Of a stretch of DNA of 28,114 bases, positions 1-7,719 are shown piece after piece. The stretch covers positions 1 to 28,114 of the forward strand of contig JBKQSL010000091.1 in the NCBI GenBank assembly GCA_052143655.1, read 5' to 3'. The notes under the pieces are model-generated. The model saw nothing but the letters and a program-made list of their open reading frames with translations. It made no database searches and was not told where the DNA came from. How positions within the stretch are numbered: position 1 is the first letter of the stretch; every line of letters begins with the position of its first letter. Origin of the DNA: CAVSUR01 sp052143655. Its GTDB lineage: Bacteria; Actinomycetota; Actinomycetes; Streptosporangiales; Streptosporangiaceae. The position numbers were made by a program, and so were the translations under genes.

Positions 1-1
1 G

Positions 2-244
2 GACATGCCCGAGGCGCTAGACGGGCTAGTCGACTACTACCGGTGCATCTCCGGCGAGCATCCGGACTGGGACGAGTACCGGACGGCGATGCGCCGCCAG
101 GGCAAGTCACTGATCCGGATCACGCCCCGCCGCTGGGGACCGATCGCCACCGGCGGGTTTCCGGCGCAGCTCGGCTCCCGACCGAGCCGCCGCGGGGCCA
201 GCCGCCTGCTGTTCGCCGCGCCGGCCTTCCGCTCAAACTGTTAA
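2..244 (+). CDS. PPOX-class (F420-dependent type) oxidoreductase, C-terminal part
   Basis: This is the 3' end of a gene that begins before the window; the frame is open from the first bases to a TAA at 242-244. The visible peptide contains VDYYRCISGEHPDWDEYRTAM followed by RITPRRWGPIATGGFPAQL. That resembles the C-terminal tail of actinobacterial PPOX-class putative F420-dependent proteins, which fold as split barrels and bind F420, FMN or PNP. The last 25 residues are Arg/Ser/Pro-rich and look like an unconserved extension. The catalytic or cofactor part is outside the window, so substrate and cofactor cannot be judged. The ATG at 5 is probably internal. A second, complete PPOX gene lies at 24366-24782, but the visible parts are too different to suggest a recent duplication. 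Confidence 0.6.
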   Translation, partial: DMPEALDGLVDYYRCISGEHPDWDEYRTAMRRQGKSLIRITPRRWGPIATGGFPAQLGSRPSRRGASRLLFAAPAFRSNC

Positions 245-252
245 CAGGAATC

Positions 253-281
253 TTCCCAGGTCACTGATTTCATCGTATTCT
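253..281 (+). promoter_or_regulatory. Candidate promoter for the PQQ/IPT protein gene
   Basis: TTCCCA (253-258) and TATTCT (276-281) are separated by 17 bases in a stretch clearly richer in AT than its surroundings. A start near 288 would give a leader of about 54 bases. The -10 fits TANNNT, but the -35 is a weak match, so this is only a candidate. Confidence 0.3.
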
Positions 282-294
282 CACCCGTACCAGT

Positions 295-319
295 AAACCC
301 GGATCAATAAGTCCGGTTT
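295..319 (+). terminator. Small hairpin between the PPOX and PQQ/IPT genes
   Basis: AAACCCGGA pairs with TCCGGTTT across an 8-base loop, with one bulged C. It lies about 50 bases after the PPOX stop and ends 22 bases before the next start codon. It could end PPOX transcripts or sit in the leader of the next gene; the sequence does not decide between these. Confidence 0.3.
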
Positions 320-341
320 GCGCGCGATCGGGGGAGATGTA

Positions 342-2552
342 ATGCGTCGGACGCGCGTAGCCGCGCTTGTCACGTCGGGGGCAAGTGCCGTCATCCTGCT
401 GGCCGGACTGGCCAGTGCGCCGGTCGCCAGCGCAGTCGGCCCGTCCTCGGCAGCCAGGACAGCGAGCACCCAGGCTGACGCCCGGGCGGCCGCGCGGGCC
501 GCCGCTGCGCGGGGCGGCTCAGCGGCTCAGCGGACCGGCCGTGCGGCGGCCCAGGACAGTTCCGCGGCCGCCGACTGGCCGGCGTTCCTCAACGGTCCTG
601 AGCACAGTTCGTACAACGCCGCCGCCACCTCGATCACGCCGGACAACCTCAGCTCCCTGGAGCCCGTCTGGCAGTGGATCGTCCCGCCCTCGCCCAACGT
701 CGGCTCCACCACCCTGTGGGCCAGCCCCGTGGTGTCGGACGGGGTCGTCTACATCGGCGCTGAGGACGGTTACTTCTACGCCCTCGACGAGGCCACCAAG
801 CAGGTCCTGTGGTCCGACTTCCTCGGCCTGATCACCCCGACGACCTGCCCGGGCACCCAGGGCGTCCTCGCGACCGCCACGGTGGCCAACGACCCGACCA
901 CCGGCAACCCGACGGTGTACATCAACGCGCCGGACGGCTACGCGTATGCGCTGGACGCCGCCACCGGCGCCGTGGTCTGGCAGTCGGTCGTCGGCATTCC
1001 CTCCACCACGCAGAACAACTACTACGCCTGGGCGTCCCCGCTGGTCACCAACGGCACGGTCTATGTCGGCATCTCCTCCGAGTGCGACGATCCGCTGGTG
1101 CCGGCCGGCGTGCTCGCCTTCAACCAGTCCACCGGCGCGCTGGTCGCCCAGTGGCACTCGCTGCCCAAGAACAAGCTCGGCGCGAGCGTCTGGTCCAGCC
1201 CGGGGGTCACTGCGGACGGCCAGATCATCGCCGCCACCGGCAACGGCTATGGCGGGTCCGGCCAGCCGCCCTACGACGACTCGATCGTGGAGCTCAACCC
1301 GAGCACGCTGGCCGTGGAGAGCTCCTGGGAGGTCCCGGCCGCGCAGCAGATCTACGACGGCGACTTCGGCGGATCGCCGACCATGTTCACCGCCACGGTC
1401 AACGGGACCAGCACCCCGCTGGTCGGCATCTGCAACAAGAACGGCACGTACTACGCGTTCAACCAGGACAACCTGTCGGCCGGGCCGGTCTGGCAGGCGA
1501 CCATCACCAACCCGTACACCACCGGGTCCGCCGAGTGCGTCGCAGCCGCGGTCTGGGACGGCAACGAGCTCATCGAGGGCGGCGGCAACTCGACCACGAT
1601 CAACGGCACCTCATACATGGGCTCGGTGCAGGCGCTCAATCCTGCTACCGGCGTGCCGATCTGGCAGACGGGGCTGCCCGGCATCGTGGTCGGCAGCCCG
1701 ACCGAGGACGGCGCGGGCGTGGTCGCGGCGGTGACGCTGCAGAGCTCCGGCCAAAACGGCGTGTACCTGCTCAGCGCCGCGACCGGGGCGATACTCGACT
1801 TCATCCCGATGCCAGGCTCCTACCTGTTCGGCCAGCCGATCTTCGCGCAGAACGACCTGCTGGTGGGCGGCGGCTCGGGGGAGGGGCTGACCGCCTACGA
1901 CATCACCACGGCCGGGCCGCCGGTGACGGCGGTCACCCCGTCGACGATCGGCGACTCCACCACCGACACCGTCAAGCTGACCGGCAGCGGCTTCTCCGGC
2001 GCCCCGTCGGTGATCGTCTCCGGTGACGGGGTCTTCGCGACCAAGGTCACGGTGACCTCGCCCGCCACGCTCACGGTCACGATGACGGTGAAGAGCAACG
2101 CCTCGCAGACTGCCCGCAACATCACCGTGGTGCAGCCCGGCTCCCCGGACGTGACCAGTACCTGCACGAGCTGCCTGACCGTGGGGCCGAAGCCGGCCAA
2201 GCCGACGGCCACGTCGCTGACGCCCGGCTCGTTCGTCCAGGGTGCCAAGAAGGTAGCCGCAGTGCTGGCGGGCACGAACTTCGATCCGGGGTCGGTGGTG
2301 ACCACTCACTCGGGCATGTCGGCGACGACCAGCTACGTCAGCTCGACGCAGCTGAACCTGTCGGTCACGGTCAAGGCCACCACCGCGCCCGGCGCCTACA
2401 ACCTGACCGTCACCGACTCCGACGGCCTGCAGGCCACCTGCAAGGGCTGCCTGACGGTGACGGCGGCCGGGGCCGCCGCCGGCCGCCCGGCGGTGCACGC
2501 GCGGCTGGCGGCCGGCCGCCGGTGGACGGTGGTGCGCCAGGCCAGGCGCTAA
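342..2552 (+). CDS. Secreted PQQ-type beta-propeller protein with two IPT/TIG domains
   Basis: 736 residues. The start is ATG 342, preceded by GGGGGAGA at 330-337; an in-frame TTG at 318 is less likely. Residues 1-32 form a signal peptide (basic MRRTR, long hydrophobic run, ASA-type cleavage region). After an Ala-rich linker, residues about 70-520 carry repeated VSDGVVYIGAEDGYFYALD-like blades typical of PQQ-dependent dehydrogenase/BamB-like propellers. Two IPT/TIG immunoglobulin-like domains follow (about 526-612 and 620-708), each closing with a Cys-x-x-Cys-Leu-Thr-Val motif that could form a disulfide. The C-terminus is a basic Ala/Arg tail with no LPxTG motif or membrane anchor. Enzyme activity is not established: propellers of this type also serve as binding scaffolds. 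It probably acts outside the cell or on the surface. Confidence 0.75.
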   Translation: MRRTRVAALVTSGASAVILLAGLASAPVASAVGPSSAARTASTQADARAAARAAAARGGSAAQRTGRAAAQDSSAAADWPAFLNGPEHSSYNAAATSITPDNLSSLEPVWQWIVPPSPNVGSTTLWASPVVSDGVVYIGAEDGYFYALDEATKQVLWSDFLGLITPTTCPGTQGVLATATVANDPTTGNPTVYINAPDGYAYALDAATGAVVWQSVVGIPSTTQNNYYAWASPLVTNGTVYVGISSECDDPLVPAGVLAFNQSTGALVAQWHSLPKNKLGASVWSSPGVTADGQIIAATGNGYGGSGQPPYDDSIVELNPSTLAVESSWEVPAAQQIYDGDFGGSPTMFTATVNGTSTPLVGICNKNGTYYAFNQDNLSAGPVWQATITNPYTTGSAECVAAAVWDGNELIEGGGNSTTINGTSYMGSVQALNPATGVPIWQTGLPGIVVGSPTEDGAGVVAAVTLQSSGQNGVYLLSAATGAILDFIPMPGSYLFGQPIFAQNDLLVGGGSGEGLTAYDITTAGPPVTAVTPSTIGDSTTDTVKLTGSGFSGAPSVIVSGDGVFATKVTVTSPATLTVTMTVKSNASQTARNITVVQPGSPDVTSTCTSCLTVGPKPAKPTATSLTPGSFVQGAKKVAAVLAGTNFDPGSVVTTHSGMSATTSYVSSTQLNLSVTVKATTAPGAYNLTVTDSDGLQATCKGCLTVTAAGAAAGRPAVHARLAAGRRWTVVRQARR

Positions 2553-2556
2553 GCGG

Positions 2557-2580
2557 CCCGGGCCGGGATCCGGGCCCGGG
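2557..2580. terminator. Bidirectional terminator hairpin between convergent genes
   Basis: CCCGGGCC (2557-2564) pairs perfectly with GGCCCGGG (2573-2580) around an 8-base loop. It starts four bases after the PQQ/IPT stop and ends eight bases before the stop of the convergent CGNR gene. There is no T tract, which is common in high-GC actinobacteria. Confidence 0.6.
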
Positions 2581-2588
2581 GGCAGGCG

Positions 2589-3185
2589 CTAGCTGGCGGC
2601 TGCCTTGCGGGCCCGGTAGGCGGCCACGTGCAGTCGGTTGCCGCAGGTGCGGCTGTCACAGTAGCGGCGGGACCGGTTGCGGGACAGGTCGACGAAGACC
2701 GACCGGCAGCCAGGTGCCGCGCAGCTGCGCATCCGGCTGCTCTGCCCGGCCACGACCAGCTCGGCCAGGCCCATCGCCAGATGCGCGGCGATCCGGTCGG
2801 CGATCGGCGCGGTCGGCCGGGAAACATGGATATGCGGCGGGCGGCCGTCGTGCGCGACGATCTGCGGGATTGCCCCGGTGCCGGCCAGCAGCGCGTTGAG
2901 CAGCCCGATCGCCGTGTCGTCTGCCCCGGCCTCGCAGGCGGCCGCGGCGGCGTCCAGCCGGGCGCGATGCGCGCGCAGCACCGCCACGTCGCCCGGCGTG
3001 GCGGTGCGACCGTGGAACGCGTAGCGGTCGCCGAACGCCTGGACGTCGGCCACGTCCCGCAGTTGCTCGCTGTTCTCGCCGCGGCCGGTGTTGATCAGCC
3101 TTGTGCAGGCCGCGAGCGCTTCCAGCCGGTCAGCACCAAAGGCGCTTTGACTGCTGTCAGGCCGCTCTCGTAGTGTTGTGGCCAT
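2589..3185 (-). CDS. CGNR zinc-finger (ABATE) transcription regulator
   Basis: 198 residues. The N-terminal and middle part fits the ABATE domain (putative stress-induced regulators). The C-terminal 45 residues carry the CGNR zinc finger: C-x4-C (SCAAPGC), then an Arg-rich stretch, then YCDSRTCGNR, giving four Cys for zinc. The start is taken at ATG 3185-3183; the only longer in-frame start is a TTG at 3221 inside the promoter. The gene diverges from a DMT transporter gene whose ATG overlaps this one in CATG. Such regulators often sit beside EamA transporters, so control of that exporter is a reasonable inference, but the ligand is unknown. Confidence 0.8.
   Translation of the reverse strand: MATTLRERPDSSQSAFGADRLEALAACTRLINTGRGENSEQLRDVADVQAFGDRYAFHGRTATPGDVAVLRAHRARLDAAAAACEAGADDTAIGLLNALLAGTGAIPQIVAHDGRPPHIHVSRPTAPIADRIAAHLAMGLAELVVAGQSSRMRSCAAPGCRSVFVDLSRNRSRRYCDSRTCGNRLHVAAYRARKAAAS
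3147..3176 (+). promoter_or_regulatory. Leaderless promoter of the DMT transporter gene
   Basis: TTGACT (3147-3152) and TAGTGT (3171-3176) are separated by 18 bases. The A of the ATG at 3184 is 8 bases after the -10, so transcription is expected to begin at or next to the start codon. The whole promoter lies inside the first codons of the opposing CGNR gene. Confidence 0.6.
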
Positions 3186-4224
3186 GCCAGTACCGTACGG
3201 GAAGACGGTCCTTACCGGCAACGATCACAGCCAGGCCGCTCCCGCGCAGGCCGGCCTGCCCGCCGGGCGCTCGCTGGCCGCCCGCAGTCCCATGCTGCTG
3301 GCCGGTCTCGGCGCAGCCTGCATCTCCGCCTCGGCGGTCCTGGTCACGCTGGCGCACACCGGCGCCGCCACCACCGCGGTCTACCGGTGCGCGCTCGCGC
3401 TGCCGCTGCTGATCGGGCTGGCGATCGCCGAGCAGCGGCGGCGCGGGCCGCGGCCGCTGGCCGCGCGGGCCTCCGCCGTGCTGGCCGGGATGTTCCTCGC
3501 TGTGGACCTGGTGCTGTGGAACCACGCCATCGCGGCGGTCGGGGCGGGTGTGGCGACCGTGCTGGGCAACCTGCAGGTGGTGTTCGTGGCCCTCACCGCG
3601 TGGCTGCTGTTCGGCGAGCGGCCGCAGCGCCGGTTCGTGATCCTGCTGCCGGTGGTGATGGGCGGGGTCGTGCTGGTATCGGGCCTGGTCGGAGGCAGCG
3701 GCATCGGCGGCAGCCAGCCGCTGGCCGGAATAGAGTACGGGCTCGGTACATCGCTGGCTTACTCGGGTTTCCTGATCATCTTGCGCCGGACCTCGGCGAC
3801 GGGGCCGCACGTGGCGGCGCCGCTGGCCGAGGCCATCACCGGGGCGGCGGCCGGCTCGCTGCTGCTCGGCCTGGCCTTCGGCGGGCTGACGCTGGCCCCC
3901 GGCTGGCACGCGTTCTGGTGGCTGCTGGTGCTGGCGATCAGCAGCCAGACAATCGGCTGGCTGCTGATCACCTCGTCACTGCCACGGCTCCCGGCGGCCG
4001 TGTCGTCGCTGCTGCTCCTGCTGCAGCCTGCGGCGGCCATGCTGCTGGCCACCGTCGCGCTCGGCCAGCGGCCCAGCCTGATCCAGGTCATCGGCGCCGT
4101 CGTCGTGTGCAGCGGCATCCTGGCAGCCAGCCGTACCCGGCAGGTCAGGCCCGCCGGGCCGGTGCCCCGGGAAGGCCAGGCCCGTGCCGCGGTCCCGGCC
4201 GGACACCGGCCGCCGGCGGGCTGA
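3184..4224 (+). CDS. DMT-superfamily (EamA) transporter
   Basis: 346 residues with about ten hydrophobic helices arranged as two EamA repeats. The first runs from SPMLLAGLGAACISASAVLV and contains AVDLVLWNHAIAAVGAGVAT and VVFVALTAWLLFGERP. The second runs from GIEYGLGTSLAYSGFLIIL and contains LLQPAAAMLLATVALGQRPS. The GERP and GQRP loops after helices 4 and 9 are typical of the family. It is expected to export a small metabolite or drug across the cytoplasmic membrane; the substrate cannot be inferred. ATG 3184 was chosen over GTG 3178 because the promoter fits a leaderless start there. The C-terminal 30 residues are a Pro/Ala/Gly-rich cytoplasmic tail. Confidence 0.85.
   Translation: MPVPYGKTVLTGNDHSQAAPAQAGLPAGRSLAARSPMLLAGLGAACISASAVLVTLAHTGAATTAVYRCALALPLLIGLAIAEQRRRGPRPLAARASAVLAGMFLAVDLVLWNHAIAAVGAGVATVLGNLQVVFVALTAWLLFGERPQRRFVILLPVVMGGVVLVSGLVGGSGIGGSQPLAGIEYGLGTSLAYSGFLIILRRTSATGPHVAAPLAEAITGAAAGSLLLGLAFGGLTLAPGWHAFWWLLVLAISSQTIGWLLITSSLPRLPAAVSSLLLLLQPAAAMLLATVALGQRPSLIQVIGAVVVCSGILAASRTRQVRPAGPVPREGQARAAVPAGHRPPAG
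3192..3221 (-). promoter_or_regulatory. Leaderless promoter of the CGNR regulator gene
   Basis: On the minus strand, TTGCCG (3221-3216) and TACGGT (3197-3192) are separated by 18 bases. The A of the start codon at 3185 is 7 bases after the -10. It mirrors the opposite promoter and lies inside the first codons of the transporter gene. Confidence 0.5.
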
Positions 4225-4333
4225 AACGACCCATCATGCGGGAAACGGTCCTAGCTGCCCGCCCGGCCGGGTGAGACTGGCCTAACAGCGCACAGCGGCT
4301 GCCGCGCCAGGACACCGGGGGAGGAAGCCGGGC

Positions 4334-6472
4334 ATGACCGAGCTGAAGATCACCTACGAGAGCCAGCAATGGAGTTTCCGGCCTGGCCAGACCGCCAGAA
4401 TCGGGCGCAGCCTGGACAACGAGGTGGTTGTGAGTAACCCCGCGGTGTCCCGGCAGCACGCCCGGGTGTGGTTCGAGGGCGGCAGCTGGGTGTTCGAGAA
4501 CATCGGCCGCGCGCCGACCTTCCTCGCCGGGCGCCCGGTGACGCGGCTGCCCCTGAGCTACCCGGCGGAGCTGGCCCTGGCCGCGCCGCAGGGACCGGTG
4601 CTGCGGGTTGAGGTGATGCCAGACCGCAGCGAGCCGGCGCCCGCGCCCGGTGCCGCCCATCCGGCCGGGGCCGGTTCCCCATCCGGCCTGGGTCCCCCAC
4701 CGCAGACCCTCATCGCGGCGGACGGCCCGGGCCAGCCGGGTGGCGGCCAGCCGGGTGCGGGCCAGCCTGGCCCGGCCGCGCCGCTCGGTGCCGGGCTGGC
4801 CGGTACGGGACTGGCCGGCGCGGGGTCCGGCGGAAAGGCTGCGCCAGAGGCGGCGTCCGCGCAGCCCGGCTTGCCGCCGTCGGCCGACCGGGGCCAGGGA
4901 GCGGAAGCAGCGGCCGATTTCCGTGCCTCGGCTGAGCCTGACGGGGGAGCCGCGGGTCAGCCGGGCTGGGAGCCATCGGCCCCTCCTAGCCGGGAGCCGT
5001 TGGGAGAGCCCGGCTTCCCGTCGCCGGCTGGGCCCGGTGCCGGGGTGGCAGCCGGACCTGGTGCCGGGCCAGGCGCGCTGCGCGGCTCGCAGTGGACGGC
5101 CGGGCCTGCCGCCGAGCCGCCAGACGGCGGAACCCAGGTCCTGCCGTCGGCCGACGGCCAGCCGCCGTCCTACGTTCCGCCGCCTTACCCCCTGCCGCCT
5201 TCCGCCGCGCCGCCTTCCGCCGCGCCGCCCTCCGGTGAGCCCCAGTACGGCGAGCCCCAGTACGGCGAGCCCCAGTACGGCCAGCCGCCGTATGGCCAGC
5301 CGCCATATGGCCAGCACGCGCCTGGCCAGCACGCGCCTGGCCAGCCGCCCTACGACCAGCCCCCCTACCAGCAGCCCCCCTATCAGCAGCCGCAGCAGGA
5401 GCCTGCCCGGCCGCGCGGCCGTCACGGGCGCGGGCTGGCCGGGGCCGTGCCCGCCTGGATCCCTGGCGGCACCGCGGGACGGCCGGGCGCCGCCGGCGAT
5501 GCGGGACGCGACGAGCTGGTCACCGCGTTCCAGATCCTGGTCCCGATCAAGAGCTGGCTCACCGACCCCGGCTGGCGGCAGGGCCTGCGCTTGCTGGTCA
5601 TCCCGTATGCGCTGCTGCCGCTGATCTTCCTGGCCCTGTTCGCGTCCTCCGGCGACCTGTCCACCCCGGGCTGGGCCTACAGCCTGTACATCGCGCCGCT
5701 GTGGCTGATCGCCTTCTGGCTGCTGATCCGGCCGGGACCGATCCGCGTCCTGGAGATCCAGATCGGCGCCGCGATCATCGTCTGGGTGCTCATCTGGATC
5801 AAGATCGTCACGGTCAACATCAACACGGCCGTGGTGCCCCACCCGGGCCGCCCGATCCCGCTTCCCGCCGCGCTGGTTGTCGGGTTCAACGAGGAGATCA
5901 CCAAGGCCCTGCCGGTGCTGCTGGCGGCGCTGGCGATCCTGCGGTTCCGGTCCGCCAAGCTCGATGTACGCATGTGGATGTTCCTCGGCACGGTCGCCGG
6001 GCTGACGTTCGGCGTCAGCGAGCAGGCCGGCTACACCCTCAAGGACATCCTGAACATCAGCCAGGCGCAGGCCAACAGCCAGGCGGTCGTCGCGGTCCTG
6101 GCTTTCGCCGAGCGGGTGTTCGTCGACGGCTTCCAGCACGCCGTGTGGGCCGGGGTGGCGGCGTTCTTCATCGGCATGGCCGTGAACTACCCGCGCCGGC
6201 GGATCCAGCTGATCATCTTCGGCATCTCGGTCCCGGCAGTCCTGCACGCGCTGAACGACTGGAGCCTGGGCGCCTTCAGCTCACCATGGCCGTGGATCTT
6301 CATCCAGGCGATCTCGCTGTTCCTGTTCCTCGGCTACACGATCTCGGCGGCAGCCATCGAGCGCAGGGTCCGCCAGACCCCGCTGTTCCGCGGCGAGTCG
6401 ATGCAGATGGAGGCGATCTCGCTGAAGCGGGACCGGGACTCATCCGGCGCTACGGGCGCTGACTCACCCTGA
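4334..6472 (+). CDS. FHA domain-PrsW-family intramembrane metalloprotease fusion
   Basis: 712 residues. ATG 4334 has a strong GGGGGAGGAAG site at 4317-4327. Residues about 20-95 are an FHA domain with GRSLDNEVVV, VSRQHARV and ENIGR, the signature of phosphothreonine binding. Residues about 100-395 are a disordered Pro/Gly/Ala linker ending in eleven five-residue repeats (GEPQY, GQPPY, GQHAP, QQPPY). Residues about 415-690 form a multi-helix membrane domain with PrsW-type motifs: GFNEEITK (Glu520, Glu521, Lys524), Glu563 in FGVSEQAGY, His602 in DGFQHAVW and His638 in LHALNDW. PrsW proteases cleave membrane proteins such as anti-sigma factors. The fusion suggests recruitment by Ser/Thr-kinase phosphorylation, which is inference. 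The gene stands alone between a transporter and a glycosylase, so no substrate is suggested by the neighbours. Confidence 0.85.
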   Translation: MTELKITYESQQWSFRPGQTARIGRSLDNEVVVSNPAVSRQHARVWFEGGSWVFENIGRAPTFLAGRPVTRLPLSYPAELALAAPQGPVLRVEVMPDRSEPAPAPGAAHPAGAGSPSGLGPPPQTLIAADGPGQPGGGQPGAGQPGPAAPLGAGLAGTGLAGAGSGGKAAPEAASAQPGLPPSADRGQGAEAAADFRASAEPDGGAAGQPGWEPSAPPSREPLGEPGFPSPAGPGAGVAAGPGAGPGALRGSQWTAGPAAEPPDGGTQVLPSADGQPPSYVPPPYPLPPSAAPPSAAPPSGEPQYGEPQYGEPQYGQPPYGQPPYGQHAPGQHAPGQPPYDQPPYQQPPYQQPQQEPARPRGRHGRGLAGAVPAWIPGGTAGRPGAAGDAGRDELVTAFQILVPIKSWLTDPGWRQGLRLLVIPYALLPLIFLALFASSGDLSTPGWAYSLYIAPLWLIAFWLLIRPGPIRVLEIQIGAAIIVWVLIWIKIVTVNINTAVVPHPGRPIPLPAALVVGFNEEITKALPVLLAALAILRFRSAKLDVRMWMFLGTVAGLTFGVSEQAGYTLKDILNISQAQANSQAVVAVLAFAERVFVDGFQHAVWAGVAAFFIGMAVNYPRRRIQLIIFGISVPAVLHALNDWSLGAFSSPWPWIFIQAISLFLFLGYTISAAAIERRVRQTPLFRGESMQMEAISLKRDRDSSGATGADSP
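5234..5398 (+). repeat. Eleven 15-bp tandem units in the FHA-PrsW linker
   Basis: In-frame 15-bp units encode GEPQY three times, GQPPY twice, GQHAP twice, then GQPPY, DQPPY, QQPPY and QQPQQ. Neighbouring copies are almost identical at DNA level, which indicates slippage-driven growth. The number of units probably varies between strains. Confidence 0.85.
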
Positions 6473-6497
6473 CCGCGGCCCGCGTGCGGCCGGGATT

Positions 6498-6530
6498 GCG
6501 CCGTCACCCGGGGCGCGCCGTCACCCGGGG
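6498..6530 (+). repeat. Two perfect copies of a 16-bp direct repeat
   Basis: GCGCCGTCACCCGGGG occurs at 6498-6513 and 6515-6530, one base apart, shortly after the FHA-PrsW stop. It lies in the 293-bp stretch 6473-6765, in which I recognise no gene or clear promoter. Each copy ends in CCCGGG. Its function is unknown. Confidence 0.7.
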
Positions 6531-6765
6531 GCCAGCCGCCCCGCGGGATCCTGGCCGCCGGGAACTGCGCCCGCCCCGCCCTGCTGGCGCACGACCTGAG
6601 GCGAATGTCAGAGGTCACTGCGAGCATGAGCGCACCAGTCCAAGACAGCGGCACGGTCAGCGGCGGCCGGCCGGCCCGCAGCAGGCGCGGGCACTGGCCA
6701 GGACGTCGGCCGCAGCCAGAGCGGGCCCGCAGCCGGGAAGCTGGCCCAGAGCCAGGGAGCAGCAC

Positions 6766-7719
6766 ATGGCAGCATCCGTCTCGGTCATCGCGCCGGCACG
6801 ACCGGAGCCTGACTTCACCATCAGGGCGCGCGGCCCGTTCTCGCTCGCCGAGGCGGCCGGCTTCGGCTTCGGGCAGCGCGAGAGCACCGAGTTCGACGGC
6901 ATCATGCGGCTGGCGTTCTGCCTGGATGGCTATCAGCGGCAGGCGGGCGTCGAAGTGCGCCAGGACGGCCAGGATGTGCACGGCGTGATCCGCCCGCCTT
7001 CGGCCGGGCCGACGAGCAACCCCGGGCCGGGGCCGGCCGGACGGCCGGATGCTGACGCGGTCCGGCGCCAGGTGGCCCGGGTCCTGTCGCTCGATCACGA
7101 CGGCGAGCAGTTCCTGCTGGCGGGGGAGCGTGACCCGGTCATCGGCAGGCTGCAGGCAGCTGCGCCCGGGCTGCGGCCGCCGCTGTTCTACTCGCCGTAC
7201 GAGGCGGCTGCGTGGGCGGTGCTGGCCACCCGGCGGCCCGCCCGGCAGATGGCCCGGGTGCGCGACCGACTGAGCGCCGCGCACGGCGCGGTCTTCGACC
7301 TGGCGGGGGCCCGGCTGGCGGCACTCCCGACTCCCGCGCAGCTGCTCGCGGCCGGGGAGTTCCCGGGCATCGCGCCGGACCGGGTGCAGCGGCTGCACGG
7401 TGTCGCCCGGGCCGCACTCGATGGCCGGCTGGACGCTGAGCACCTGCAGCAGCTCGGCCCGGAGCGAGCCATGACAGCGCTGCAGTCGATCAGCGGGATA
7501 GGGCCGTTCTACAGCGCGCTGATCGTGATCCGGGCTACCGGCTTCACCGATGTCCTGCCGGAGCATGAGCCGCGGCTGCTGGCCCTGACCGCCCGGCTGT
7601 ACGGGCTGGCGGGACCCCCGGAGCCCGCCCGGTTCCGGGCACTCGCCGAGCCCTGGCGGCCGTTCCGGACCTGGGCGGCCGTGCTGATCCGGGCCGTCAC
7701 CGGCCGCCTTGCCGGCTAG
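6766..7719 (+). CDS. AlkA-like DNA-3-methyladenine glycosylase (HhH-GPD)
   Basis: 317 residues. ATG 6766 follows GGGAG at 6754-6758; the frame is open further upstream to about 6484, but that part is low-complexity and unconserved. The C-terminal half carries the helix-hairpin-helix SISGIGPFYSALIVIRATG. It is preceded by a helical region (FYSPYEAAAWAVLATRRPARQMARVRDRL) typical of AlkA-type base-excision glycosylases. These remove alkylated bases from DNA in the cytoplasm. Where E. coli AlkA has LPDD with its catalytic Asp, this protein reads LPEHEP (Glu266, His267, Glu268). The active residue may therefore be a Glu, or activity may differ. The stop overlaps the convergent egtD stop in CTAG. 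Confidence 0.75.
   Translation: MAASVSVIAPARPEPDFTIRARGPFSLAEAAGFGFGQRESTEFDGIMRLAFCLDGYQRQAGVEVRQDGQDVHGVIRPPSAGPTSNPGPGPAGRPDADAVRRQVARVLSLDHDGEQFLLAGERDPVIGRLQAAAPGLRPPLFYSPYEAAAWAVLATRRPARQMARVRDRLSAAHGAVFDLAGARLAALPTPAQLLAAGEFPGIAPDRVQRLHGVARAALDGRLDAEHLQQLGPERAMTALQSISGIGPFYSALIVIRATGFTDVLPEHEPRLLALTARLYGLAGPPEPARFRALAEPWRPFRTWAAVLIRAVTGRLAG

Noticed and set aside
4145..6247. 700-codon open frame on the minus strand opposite the FHA-PrsW gene
   Set aside because: It is an Arg/Asp/Gly-rich shadow frame caused by high GC; the plus-strand frame has clear domains and a ribosome site.
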